A stretch of DNA of 29,887 nucleotides from CAWDPQ01 sp049642465. GTDB taxonomy: Bacteria; Acidobacteriota; Vicinamibacteria; Vicinamibacterales; 2-12-FULL-66-21. Below the pieces are notes generated by a model. That model worked only from the letters and a program-made list of their open reading frames with translations. It was not told where the DNA came from and made no database searches. Shown in pieces: positions 6,832 through 15,383 of the stretch. The stretch is from the NCBI GenBank assembly GCA_049642465.1, contig JBAROV010000096.1, forward strand, positions 1 through 29,887. Direction: 5' to 3'. Each line of letters starts with the position of its first letter. Positions within the stretch are counted from its first letter, which is position 1. The position numbers were made by a program, and so were the translations under genes.

Positions 6832-8043
6832 ATGGATAGGCACATGTCAACGATGACCAATCGCACGCTGGCTATCACCGCGCTACTTCTGGCGCTCGGG
6901 ACGCCGGCCGCAGCGCAGCAGCAGTCGGAGGCGGAATTCGAGTCGTGGCGCATACCCGGGTGGAGCTTCACACCCGGGATTGCCATCGGCGTCACCCGCG
7001 ACAGCAACGTCGCGCTCTCCGCCCCTGGGGACACGGGCAAGGCGGACGCCGATTCCCTGTTTGCGATGGAACCCTCTGGATCGCTCGAGTTCTTCAGCCC
7101 GCGATCCGAGTTCTCCGCCGGCTACCGTGGCTACCTGCGCCGCTACATGGAGATCGACGAGTTGAACGGCTTCGATCAGCGGCTCCAGGTGGTGTTCCGT
7201 CATCAGGCGACGAAGCGCGTGACGATCTTCGCTCGCGACCATTACATGGACGTCCCGACAACGGATGAAGTCTTTCTCAATGGGCTGCCCTTCGTGCGAA
7301 CGGGCTCGCGGACGAACGGGTTCGTCAGTGGCGCCGAAACCCGCTTGACGAAGTTCACGAACCTGAACGGACGGTACGAGTTGACGTGGGTGGACTTCGA
7401 CAACGAGGGCACCTTCCTCACCGGCGGTTGGGTAAACGGATTCCACGTCGACGTGGCGCACCGCTTCACGGAGCGGGCCACCTTCGGGGGGGAGTACTCG
7501 ATTCGATTCGCTGACCTCAATCAGGGCACGCGGTCGATGCGCTTCAACGATGCCGGCGCTGTCCTGTCGTACGCGCTCGGCCCGCGGACGATGTTTACCG
7601 CGGCCGCTGGCCTCTCGCATCTGGCAGACGATCTGCAACATGAGACGCGGACGGCGCCGTACTTCCGGGCAGCCATCGTGCAAAACCTCGAGGCTGCGTC
7701 AGTCGGCGCAAGTTTCGAGCGATCGTTCGTGCCGTCATTCGGATTTGGCGGGTCGAACGAAAGCCAGGAGGTGAGAGCGTACGTGCACATGCCGATTCCG
7801 AGAAACCGCGCGTATGTGCAGGCTTCGGTCGCCTGGAGGCACAGCATTCCCTACGTCTCCACAGATCTCGAGCTCGACTCGATCCTGGCTCGATCGACGC
7901 TCGGCTACGCGCTCGCGCGCTGGTTCCGCGTCGAAGGCTTCTACGCGTTCACGCGGCAGGACTCGAAGGTGACGGGCGGTGAAATCAACCGGCATCGCAT
8001 CGGCGCCCAGGTCGTCATCTCACAACCCATGAGGATTCAGTAA
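6832..8043 (+). CDS. Outer-membrane beta-barrel protein of the EPS locus
   Basis: This 403-residue protein has a signal peptide (TLAITALLLALGTPAAAQ) and then alternating aromatic/polar strands of a beta-barrel (for example FSAGYRGYLRRYMEI, LNGRYELTWVDFD, GFHVDVAHRF, GGEYSIRFADL). The last strand reads HRIGAQVVISQPMRIQ. AAGGGG lies a few bases before the ATG at 6832; Mets at 6844 and 6853 are alternatives. Exosortase-type EPS loci usually encode such an outer-membrane protein next to the export protein, and it is thought to form or support the exit pore, since the short OPX protein cannot. Specific function is inferred from position. Confidence 0.75.
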   Translation: MDRHMSTMTNRTLAITALLLALGTPAAAQQQSEAEFESWRIPGWSFTPGIAIGVTRDSNVALSAPGDTGKADADSLFAMEPSGSLEFFSPRSEFSAGYRGYLRRYMEIDELNGFDQRLQVVFRHQATKRVTIFARDHYMDVPTTDEVFLNGLPFVRTGSRTNGFVSGAETRLTKFTNLNGRYELTWVDFDNEGTFLTGGWVNGFHVDVAHRFTERATFGGEYSIRFADLNQGTRSMRFNDAGAVLSYALGPRTMFTAAAGLSHLADDLQHETRTAPYFRAAIVQNLEAASVGASFERSFVPSFGFGGSNESQEVRAYVHMPIPRNRAYVQASVAWRHSIPYVSTDLELDSILARSTLGYALARWFRVEGFYAFTRQDSKVTGGEINRHRIGAQVVISQPMRIQ

Positions 8044-9503
8044 TGGAAGAAAGACCTTTTCACCCTCTTGATTACCTGTCGGTAGTCCGGCGCCGCAAGT
8101 GGTGGTTCATCGCGCCGCTCGTCGCGTGCATCGTCGTTGGGGCGCTCCTCGCGATGCTGCTGCCACGCAAGTACAAGTCCGAGGCGGAGATCGGTATTAC
8201 CGCGCCAAGGCTTTCTCCGGAACTTCTCCAGGGCGTGAGCTCGCTCAGCCCGGCGGATCGCCAGCGCGCGATTGCGACGATGCTGTTGAGCCGCACAGTT
8301 CTCGAGCGCGTCGTTCGCGAAGAGGGCCTCAGCCCGACCAAGCCGGTTGAAGAGACCGCTGCGCGGCTGCGCTCGGTGGTCGAAAAGAACATCGTCGTGC
8401 CGAACCCAATCGGCCGGGCCAATGCGGTACGGGAGGCCGGTATCGACAGCTTCCGTCTCGGATACATGGACAAAACACCGCAACGAGCGCAGCGGATCGC
8501 CAACAAGCTCGCCATGGTGTTCGTCGAAGAGAACTCCAAGACGCAGACGGAACAACGGGAAAATGCGTCGGAGGTTCTCGCCCAGCAGTTGCGCGGCAGC
8601 CAGGAACGCCTCGCCAAGCTCCAGCAGGAGCTTCGAACGAAGAAGGAAGCCTTCATGGGGCGCCTGCCCGATCAAATGGAGGCGAACATCTCGATGGTCA
8701 ACGGGCTCCGGCAGCAGCTCGAAGCGATCTCGATGGAGGTGCGCGGTGGCCAGGACCAGCTACGCATGATTGAAGGACGGCTGGACGCGATGCGTCAAGG
8801 GATCGGGACCTCGGGGATTACGGCGACCAGCGCGGCGGCGATTCAATCCTCCCAGTCGCGTCTGCATTCCCTGCAGCAGCAGCTCGCCGAGGCCCGCGCC
8901 GCCGGCTACACGGATGCGCATCCTGAAATCGTCCGCATCAACAGCGAGATGGCGCAGGCTCGCAAGGCGCTGAACGAATCGCGCGACGAGTCGCCGACAA
9001 ATCGAGACAGCGTGCTCATGGCCGATCCGATCTACCGCGCGACCATCAACGAACGGGACGCGCTGAAACTGCGGATCGCGCAGTTGCAACGCGAATCGAC
9101 GGCCGCGCGGGCTCAAATCGGCGCCTACCAGCGCCGCGTGGATTCCGCTCCCATGGTCGAGCAGGAACTGGCGTCGCTGCAGCAGGCCTACAACCTCGAA
9201 ACCACGAACGTCAACGAGCTGACGAAGAAATATCAGGACGCTCTTGTCGCGGAGGACGTGGCTCGCAAGCAAGGTGGCGAACGATTCAGCGTGCTCTACC
9301 CGGCGTATCTCCCGAACAAACCGGATAGTCCGGACATCTTCAGGGTGATGCTCTTCGCCCTGGTCGCGGGTCTCGCGCTTGGCGCCGCCGCCGTCGTGGG
9401 TAGCGAATTTCTCGATCGCTCCGTCCACGATGCGCGGGCGCTGCAGACGGAATTCGAAGTCCCCGTGCTTGGCGAGATTCCTCGCATCCACGGTGCTGTG
9501 TAG
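8043..9503 (+). CDS. Polysaccharide chain-length determinant (Wzz/PCP-2 type)
   Basis: The ATG overlaps the previous TAA by one base. The 486-residue protein has a Wzz N-terminus (HPLDYLSVVRRRKWWFIAPL) with a transmembrane helix at about 20-42. A long periplasmic part is rich in coiled coil (about 165-250 and 270-310), and a GNVR-like region (APMVEQELASLQQAYNLETT) precedes the second transmembrane helix (about 437-457). It ends with a cytoplasmic tail (VLGEIPRIHGAV). This is the inner-membrane partner that works with the tyrosine kinase encoded next to set polymer length and link synthesis to export. It lacks a fused kinase domain, the kinase being separate here. Confidence 0.9.
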   Translation: MEERPFHPLDYLSVVRRRKWWFIAPLVACIVVGALLAMLLPRKYKSEAEIGITAPRLSPELLQGVSSLSPADRQRAIATMLLSRTVLERVVREEGLSPTKPVEETAARLRSVVEKNIVVPNPIGRANAVREAGIDSFRLGYMDKTPQRAQRIANKLAMVFVEENSKTQTEQRENASEVLAQQLRGSQERLAKLQQELRTKKEAFMGRLPDQMEANISMVNGLRQQLEAISMEVRGGQDQLRMIEGRLDAMRQGIGTSGITATSAAAIQSSQSRLHSLQQQLAEARAAGYTDAHPEIVRINSEMAQARKALNESRDESPTNRDSVLMADPIYRATINERDALKLRIAQLQRESTAARAQIGAYQRRVDSAPMVEQELASLQQAYNLETTNVNELTKKYQDALVAEDVARKQGGERFSVLYPAYLPNKPDSPDIFRVMLFALVAGLALGAAAVVGSEFLDRSVHDARALQTEFEVPVLGEIPRIHGAV

Positions 9504-9523
9504 TTTTCGAAGGTGAAACGATT

Positions 9524-10432
9524 ATGAGCCGCATTCAAGACATCCTGGGCAAAGCCGAGCGCGACGGCACTGTTCGCCGCACGCGAGGACTCTCCGAGGA
9601 GCTCCGCTCCCCTCGCGTGTTGAACCCGGTCCCGCCGTTGTCAGACGACGGCGGTGCACGGCCGACACCAAGCGGCAACGCGCCGGCGTGGCCCTCAGGC
9701 AACGTCGCCGTTGCTCCGTTCATTGCACCAGAGCGCCAGGACGATCGCAGCTTCGAACTCGATGGGCATCTGGTGGCGGCGCTGTCGCCGACGTCGCTTG
9801 CGGCGGAGCAGTACCGATCGCTGCGCACACGGATCAAGCGCGCGGAAGGCAACCGTTCCATGCGCGCGATCGTGGTCACCAGCCCTTCGAAGGGGGACGG
9901 CAAGAGCCTGACCGCTGCGAACCTCGCCCTCACGATGGGACAGGAGTTCCAGCAGCGCGTCCTGTTGGTAGATGCGGACCTCAGACGTCCCACCATCCAT
10001 CGTCTGTTCGGGTTGGGCGACGGACCGGGCCTGACCGACGTCCTGATGGGCGGCGTGGAACTCGACAATGTCCTCGTTTCTCTGCCTGAATACCACATCA
10101 CGATCCTGCCGGCCGGAACCCCTCCTTCACATCCGGCCGAGATGCTGGGCTCGTCGGCGATGCGCCGCGTGCTCGACACGCTGCGCACTCGCTACGATCG
10201 CATCCTGATCGACATGCCACCGGTCGCACCGCTGGCCGATCTCCACGTCGTCGCGCCCCAGGTCGACGGACTGTTGATGATTGTCCGCGCCGGCATGACT
10301 GCAAGGCCGGCGATCGAGCGCGCGCTCGCGGGACTCGATGTGTCGAAAGTTCTCGGCCTCGTGCTCAATGAAGCCAGCGGCGATGTGTCGAGGAAGCAGG
10401 AGTACGAAGGATACGGGTACATCGCGGGGTAA
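9524..10432 (+). CDS. CpsD/CapB-like tyrosine autokinase
   Basis: This 302-residue cytoplasmic protein has a Pro/Gly-rich N-terminal third and then a BY-kinase ATPase domain. The domain shows a deviant Walker A (SPSKGDGKS, 120-128), Walker A' (VLLVDADLRRP, about 146-156) and Walker B (ILIDMPP). The C-terminus carries three closely spaced tyrosines (EYEGYGY), the usual autophosphorylation cluster. Such kinases cycle phosphorylation with the Wzz-type partner encoded 20 bases upstream. In exosortase loci the equivalent is the XrtA-associated tyrosine autokinase. The first residues (MSRIQDILGKAERDGTVRR) are a typical opening of that group. Confidence 0.9.
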   Translation: MSRIQDILGKAERDGTVRRTRGLSEELRSPRVLNPVPPLSDDGGARPTPSGNAPAWPSGNVAVAPFIAPERQDDRSFELDGHLVAALSPTSLAAEQYRSLRTRIKRAEGNRSMRAIVVTSPSKGDGKSLTAANLALTMGQEFQQRVLLVDADLRRPTIHRLFGLGDGPGLTDVLMGGVELDNVLVSLPEYHITILPAGTPPSHPAEMLGSSAMRRVLDTLRTRYDRILIDMPPVAPLADLHVVAPQVDGLLMIVRAGMTARPAIERALAGLDVSKVLGLVLNEASGDVSRKQEYEGYGYIAG

Positions 10433-10434
10433 GG

Positions 10435-10459
10435 GGCACACCGGGCCGGCAGGTGTGCC
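10435..10459 (+). other. Intercistronic hairpin before the sugar transferase gene
   Basis: GGCACACC (10435-10442) pairs perfectly with GGTGTGCC (10452-10459) around a 9-base loop, just after the kinase stop codon. A competing 6-bp hairpin uses 10446-10461. Only a weak pyrimidine run follows, so it may tune mRNA stability or partial termination rather than stop transcription. Confidence 0.4.
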
Positions 10460-10482
10460 GGTTCGTTTCCCCGACGAGAGCC

Positions 10483-11856
10483 ATGCAGCTGTTCAACCGG
10501 CATGTGTCAACGCGCAGCCTCACCGTGTTCACCGGTGAGATGGTTCTGATATTTGGATCGGTTGCGCTCGCCGCGAGCATCCAGAACGCGGACGCCTGGC
10601 CCGGGCAGCTGTGGAAAATCGCGCTCGTCACACTCATCTGCCAGCTGTGCCTCTATTACAACGACTTCTACGACCTGACCCTGGTCCACTCGAATCGTGA
10701 ACTGATAGTTCGCTTGCTGCAGGCGGTTGGAGCGGCATCCATCATTCTTGGGGCGCTCTACTTCACTGTCCCCACACTGGTCATTGGCGACGGCATTTTT
10801 GTGTCGGCGCTCCTCGTCTTTCTCGTCGGCATCCTGGGATGGCGGCTGCTCTTCAACGAGCTCGCCGGATCGCTCAAGCTCGAGGAGCGCATCCTGGTGG
10901 TCGGCACCGGTGAAACCGCCCGCAAAGTGGCCCGCCAGATCCTCGCGCAGCGGGACTTCGCCTATCACGTCATTGGCTTCATTGACGACGACCGTTCGCG
11001 GATCGGCGAGCGCATCGTCAACCCCGCCATCGTTGGAACGCCGGAAGACATTCCGGCGCTCGTCGCCAAACACCAGATCGATCGAATCGTGGTCGGCATG
11101 GCCGATCGCCGGGGCAAGCTGCCGATCGAACAGCTGCTCAACGCCAAGATGACCGGGGTTCGGGTTGAAGACGCCACGACCACCTACGAACGCGTCACCG
11201 GCAAGATTCTCATCGACGATCTTCGCCCGAGCTGGCTGATTTTCTCGGAAGGTTTTCGCGTCTCGCGACTGACGCGATGCATGAAGCGATCGATCGATCT
11301 GACGCTGTCGGTCACCATGGCGATCGTCACCTTCCCCCTGATGGTGCTGACCGCAATTGCCATCTGGCTGGAATCAGGACGTCCCGTCCTCTACTGCCAG
11401 GAGCGGGTGGGAGAGAACGGTCGGCCGTTCACGTTGTGCAAGTTCCGTTCGATGCGCAAAGACGCCGAAGAGGCGGGCCGTCCGGTCTGGGCCAGCAACG
11501 ACGACGAGCGGGTCACGAGAGTTGGGCGTTTCATCCGGAAGACGCGGCTCGACGAACTGCCGCAGTTGTGGAACGTCGCGCGTGGCGACATGAGCTTTGT
11601 CGGACCGAGACCGGAACGGCCGTACTTCGTCGCCGAGCTTGCCAAAGAGATCCCGTTTTACCAGCAGCGCCACGCCGTCAAACCCGGTCTGACCGGATGG
11701 GCGCAGGTGAAATATCGCTACGCGGCCTCGCTCGAAGACGCGATGGAGAAACTACGCTACGACCTCTATTACATCAAGCACCTGTCGATTTTCTTCGACC
11801 TCACCATCGTGTTTGACACGGTCAAGGTCGTCCTCTTCCGCAAGGGGGCGGCGTGA
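10483..11856 (+). CDS. Polyprenyl-phosphate sugar-1-phosphate transferase
   Basis: It starts the lipid-linked repeat unit by moving a sugar-1-phosphate from a nucleotide sugar to undecaprenyl phosphate. I choose the ATG at 10483 (MQLFNRHVSTRSLTVFTGE), as in exosortase-type EPS sugar transferases, over an in-frame GTG at 10453. The 457-residue protein has four N-terminal membrane helices, a nucleotide-binding-like domain (ERILVVGTGETARKVARQIL) and the C-terminal transferase domain. The latter shows a further membrane helix, then KFRSMRKDAEE, RKTRLDELPQLWNV, GDMSFVGPRPERP and KPGLTGWAQV. It overlaps the flippase gene by four bases. The sugar moved cannot be read from the sequence. Confidence 0.9.
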   Translation: MQLFNRHVSTRSLTVFTGEMVLIFGSVALAASIQNADAWPGQLWKIALVTLICQLCLYYNDFYDLTLVHSNRELIVRLLQAVGAASIILGALYFTVPTLVIGDGIFVSALLVFLVGILGWRLLFNELAGSLKLEERILVVGTGETARKVARQILAQRDFAYHVIGFIDDDRSRIGERIVNPAIVGTPEDIPALVAKHQIDRIVVGMADRRGKLPIEQLLNAKMTGVRVEDATTTYERVTGKILIDDLRPSWLIFSEGFRVSRLTRCMKRSIDLTLSVTMAIVTFPLMVLTAIAIWLESGRPVLYCQERVGENGRPFTLCKFRSMRKDAEEAGRPVWASNDDERVTRVGRFIRKTRLDELPQLWNVARGDMSFVGPRPERPYFVAELAKEIPFYQQRHAVKPGLTGWAQVKYRYAASLEDAMEKLRYDLYYIKHLSIFFDLTIVFDTVKVVLFRKGAA

Positions 11857-13421
11857 GCGGAAGGCGGGAATCGTGGGCACCAAACCGGGAGCGGGAGCTG
11901 GCGACCGTAGCGCGCAACGTTTCAACGCGCTACCTGGCGATTGCCGCCGAGATGCTCATCGGCCTCATCATGCTGCCCTTCAATCTGGCGCACCTGGGCG
12001 CGGCGCAGTACGGGCTCTGGGTGCTGCTTGGATCGGTCACGGCCCACCTCTCCGTTCTCGACCTCGGTTATGGAGGCGCCATCATCAAGTTCATGGCGCA
12101 GTACCGAGCGCACCGCGATTCGAAAGCGATGAACGAGATCGCGAGCACGATGTTCTTCGTGTTCGCCGCGATGGGACTGCTCGCGTATGGCGTCGCGGCG
12201 GGGCTCGCCTTCAATCTCGACCACATCTTCCAGATGACGCCGGAGCAGGCGCTGACCGGCCAATGGATTCTGCTCATCATCGGCGTCCACGTCGCGCTCA
12301 ATTTTCCATTCAGCGTATACGGCGGTGTCAGCAGCGGCTTTCAGCGTTTCGACATCAACAACATCGTCGCGATCATCATTGCGGTGGCTGCGGCAATCGT
12401 CAACGCCGTCGTCCTGCTTGCCGGCTACGACCTGGTGACCCTGGTGGCCGCGACAACGGCGGTGCGGGTTGTCGGATATTACATCTATCGCCTCAACGCG
12501 CTGCGGATCTATCCCGAGCTGCGAATCCATCCTTCGCTGTTCCGCAAGAGCCGGCTCCGCGAAGTCACGGGCTTCAGCGTTTACGCGTCAATCATCGACT
12601 GGGCCAACAAGCTGAACTACGAGCTCGACGAAGTGGTCATCGGCATCTTCTTCGGCAGCGTCTACGTCGGCGTGTGGGCAGTGGCGGAACGGATCATCTC
12701 CGGCACGCAGCGACTGACCAACCAACTGAACGGCGTGTTGTTTCCGGTCATTGTCGACAGCGATACGTCGCAACAGCAGGAGAAGCTGCAGCGCATCCTT
12801 CTGCAGGGAACCTTGCTCTCGCTGGCCATGGTGGTCCCGATCTCGACGACCCTGTTTGTACTCGCGGATCCTCTGGTCAGAGCGTGGGTCGGTCCCGAGA
12901 TGCGTGGCAGCGTCCCAGTCATCCAGATTCTGGCAATTGCCGTCGCCATTCGCGTTGGCAACGCGACGGCAACCACGCTTCTCAAGGGCGCGGGCGAGCA
13001 CCGCATGCTCGCGTGGGTGAACCTCAGCACAGGTCTCGTCAACATCCTGCTGAGCGTGCTCCTCATCACGCCATTCGGCCTGCCGGGCGTGGCGATCGGA
13101 ACGCTCGTGCCGATCGCCCTGGCCTCGGTGTTCATCGTGCAGCCAGCCGCCTGCCGTCGTGTCGGGCTGTCACTCTCGCGCGCGATCAATCAGTCGGTGC
13201 TGCCGGCGGTGTGGCCGGCTTTCGTGGTCGCCGCCGGGCTGACCTTCACGCGCCATATCTCATCCGGCACGTTTCTGGCTGTAGTGCTTCAGGCGCTTGG
13301 CGCGGCCGTGTTGTATTTCGCGCTGTTCTTCGGCTTCGCGATCACCCGCAAGGACCGCCGGTATTACATCGCAAAGGCGCTCGAATTGACGGGACGACGC
13401 CCGCTGCCGACGGCGGCCTAA
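11853..13421 (+). CDS. Wzx-type lipid-linked oligosaccharide flippase
   Basis: A GTG start overlaps the previous TGA (GTGA) with a purine-rich AAGGGGG just upstream. The 522-residue product is almost entirely membrane helices (about 12-14) and opens with the family-type stretch VSTRYLAIAAEMLIGLIMLP. A cytoplasmic segment near the middle carries FSVYASIIDWANKLNYELDE, typical of Wzx/MVF-like polysaccharide transporters. It would flip undecaprenyl-linked repeat units to the periplasm for the polymerase at 19382-20833. Confidence 0.85.
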   Translation: MSGRRESWAPNRERELATVARNVSTRYLAIAAEMLIGLIMLPFNLAHLGAAQYGLWVLLGSVTAHLSVLDLGYGGAIIKFMAQYRAHRDSKAMNEIASTMFFVFAAMGLLAYGVAAGLAFNLDHIFQMTPEQALTGQWILLIIGVHVALNFPFSVYGGVSSGFQRFDINNIVAIIIAVAAAIVNAVVLLAGYDLVTLVAATTAVRVVGYYIYRLNALRIYPELRIHPSLFRKSRLREVTGFSVYASIIDWANKLNYELDEVVIGIFFGSVYVGVWAVAERIISGTQRLTNQLNGVLFPVIVDSDTSQQQEKLQRILLQGTLLSLAMVVPISTTLFVLADPLVRAWVGPEMRGSVPVIQILAIAVAIRVGNATATTLLKGAGEHRMLAWVNLSTGLVNILLSVLLITPFGLPGVAIGTLVPIALASVFIVQPAACRRVGLSLSRAINQSVLPAVWPAFVVAAGLTFTRHISSGTFLAVVLQALGAAVLYFALFFGFAITRKDRRYYIAKALELTGRRPLPTAA

Positions 13422-13445
13422 TCGAAAACGGCCGAGCTCGGCGAC

Positions 13446-13451
13446 AAGGAG
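13446..13451 (+). promoter_or_regulatory. Ribosome binding site that selects a TTG start
   Basis: AAGGAG lies seven bases before TTG at 13459 but only one base before the in-frame GTG at 13453. Spacing favours the TTG. Confidence 0.6.
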
Positions 13452-13458
13452 TGTGAAT

Positions 13459-14277
13459 TTGGTCAAACGCGGAATCATCCTGGCGGCAGGCAAGGGGGGC
13501 CGACTCAATGGGACGGCGGGAGAACTCCCGAAGTGTCTCGTGGAGCTTGGCGGGATCTCTCTTGTCGAGCGCCAGGTCCGCGCCCTGCGCGATGCCGGCA
13601 TCGACGACATCGTCATCGTCGTGGGCTGTCAGGGCGACCGCGTGCGCCGGGCCTGTGGGCAGGAAATTACCTACGTTGAGAACCCTCGATACGCCGAAAC
13701 GAACAGCTTGTACTCGCTCTGGCTGGCACGACCTCTGCTCTTTGGGGGGTTCGTGGTTATGAATTGTGACGTTCTCTTCCACCCGGCTCTCCTGAACGAC
13801 CTGCTGACCGCGTGGTACGAGGACGCCCTGCTGCTCGCCTATCGCGATGCCGACGATCCTGCGTTCGGCGACGAAGAGATGAAGGTCGCGGTCCGCGAGG
13901 GCCGCGTCGTGGCGATGTCGAAGCGCATGTCGCCGCTCGAGGCGGATGGAGAAAACCTCGGCATCGTCAAGTTCGGCGCGGATGGAGCGGCAACGCTCGT
14001 CGGGATCCTGGATCGTATCGTTGGCGCCGGAAGTCTCCGTGACTGGGCTCCTCGCGCCTTCTCTGAGTTCGCCCAGGCGCGCTCGCTTCACGCAATCGGC
14101 ACGCGCGGGCTGCCGTGGATCGAAATCGACTTCCCCGAGGACTATCAACGGGCGCTGAAGGAAATCCTCCCACTCATTGAATCCTCTTCGAGTCTCGGGC
14201 GACGGACGCATGGCTCGCGTGTGGCTGACGAGGACAGGTCGCGCAGGATCCGTGCAACGGCAGGTAGCGCACGATGA
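13459..14277 (+). CDS. LicC-like sugar/choline-phosphate nucleotidyltransferase
   Basis: This 272-residue protein is an NTP-transferase of the GT-A type fold. The nucleotide loop GIILAAGKGGRL is at 5-16, followed by LPKCLVELGG and GIDDIVIVVGC. ENPRYAETNSLYSLWLAR resembles the corresponding segment of LicC-type phosphocholine cytidylyltransferases. NCDVLF carries the metal-binding Asp, and WIEIDFPEDYQRA is near the end. The start is TTG by ribosome-binding-site spacing. About 30 residues after the last family motif look like unstructured tail. It overlaps the YvcK-like gene by four bases. It should activate a phosphorylated small alcohol or sugar with CTP or another NTP; the substrate is not readable. 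With two TagB/F-like genes downstream, a CDP-activated alditol or similar is a reasonable guess. Confidence 0.75.
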   Translation: MVKRGIILAAGKGGRLNGTAGELPKCLVELGGISLVERQVRALRDAGIDDIVIVVGCQGDRVRRACGQEITYVENPRYAETNSLYSLWLARPLLFGGFVVMNCDVLFHPALLNDLLTAWYEDALLLAYRDADDPAFGDEEMKVAVREGRVVAMSKRMSPLEADGENLGIVKFGADGAATLVGILDRIVGAGSLRDWAPRAFSEFAQARSLHAIGTRGLPWIEIDFPEDYQRALKEILPLIESSSSLGRRTHGSRVADEDRSRRIRATAGSAR

Positions 14278-15383
14278 AACCTGTCCAACTGCGGGCTGAG
14301 ACGGCGGCGAATGACACCCCGACGCGACGGCCAGAGGCGGGTCCGGTGCCTCGCATCGCTGCGCTCGGTGGCGGTACCGGACTGCCGAACGTCCTGAGGG
14401 GACTCCGTCCGCTCCTCTACGGAGCTGGTGCGCGAAGTCAGGAAACGGCGCCGAGAGATCGGCTCGTCGCGATCGTCGCCACGTCTGACGACGGAGGGAG
14501 CTCGGGACGACTGCGCGCGGAATTCAACATGATTCCCCCTGGCGACATCCGGAATTGCCTTGCGGCACTTTCCGATAACCACGCGCTCATCGCCGACATC
14601 TTTCAGTATCGCTTTGACTCGGGCGAAGGATTGAACGGACACGCGATCGGCAACCTCGTACTTGCAGCACTCGCCGATGTGACGAACGATTTCCCCCGCG
14701 CGGTGGAAATCGCCGCTCGAGTCATCGGCGCACGTGGCACGGTTCTGCCGGCTACAAGCGAACTCGTGACGCTCGTCGGCGAGTTTGAGGATGGCCGTGT
14801 GCTCAGTGGAGAGACCGCGATCTCACGTGCCGGCGGGCGCCTGTTGCGCGTCAGCCTTCTCCCGGAGCGGCCGCGGTGCGTGCCGGACGTGTGCGAAGCG
14901 CTGCTGCGTGCAGATGTGATCGTGACGGGGCCCGGCAGCCTGTATACCAGCATTCTGCCTACCCTCCTGGTCCCCGATGTTGCGGCTGCCATCCGCGCGT
15001 CGCGCGCCGTGAGGATTCTGGTCGGCAACCTGATGACCGAGCCCGGTGAGACCGATGGATACACCGTCCTCGAGCATGTGCTGACGATCGAGCGTCACCT
15101 CGACGCCCAGCTGTTCGATTACGTGATTTACAACACCGGTCCGGTGCCCGAGCGTCTGACAGCCGAATATGCGGCGCGGGGTGCCCGTCCCATCGTCACG
15201 GGACAGTTCGAACTGAACGCGCTTGACCGGCTGGGCATACAGCCGATCGGTGTGCCACTCGTCTCTGAGCACCCTGCGAGGAAGATCCGCCACCATCCGG
15301 ACCGTCTCGCGTCAGCCATTACCGCCCTCGCGCAAGGCAAGCTGGGCGCCTGGCGACCGCGGGCGGAGGCGGGGAGTCAGTAA
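14274..15383 (+). CDS. YvcK/CofD-family protein (UDP-sugar-binding morphogenesis factor-like)
   Basis: This 369-residue protein carries the YvcK/CofD-like core: GGGTGLPNVLRG (from 32), TSDDGGSSGRLR (71-82), PPGDIRNCLAALS (88-100), EGLNGHAIGNLVL and GPGSLYTSILPTLLV (219-233). YvcK proteins bind UDP-sugars and act in cell-wall synthesis and growth on gluconeogenic carbon; they are not 2-phospho-lactate transferases in spite of the shared fold. About 25 extra residues precede the core. The gene overlaps its neighbour upstream (ATGA) and abuts the one downstream, so it is an operon member, an unusual place for it. It may link UDP-sugar supply to EPS production. Family assignment is firm; the role here is inferred. 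Confidence 0.87.
   Translation: MKPVQLRAETAANDTPTRRPEAGPVPRIAALGGGTGLPNVLRGLRPLLYGAGARSQETAPRDRLVAIVATSDDGGSSGRLRAEFNMIPPGDIRNCLAALSDNHALIADIFQYRFDSGEGLNGHAIGNLVLAALADVTNDFPRAVEIAARVIGARGTVLPATSELVTLVGEFEDGRVLSGETAISRAGGRLLRVSLLPERPRCVPDVCEALLRADVIVTGPGSLYTSILPTLLVPDVAAAIRASRAVRILVGNLMTEPGETDGYTVLEHVLTIERHLDAQLFDYVIYNTGPVPERLTAEYAARGARPIVTGQFELNALDRLGIQPIGVPLVSEHPARKIRHHPDRLASAITALAQGKLGAWRPRAEAGSQ

Noticed and set aside
8045..8053. GGAAGAAAG at the start of the chain-length gene, identical to the half-site at 4396
   Set aside because: It is a single half-site inside codons (Glu-Glu-Arg) without an inverted partner, so most likely chance.
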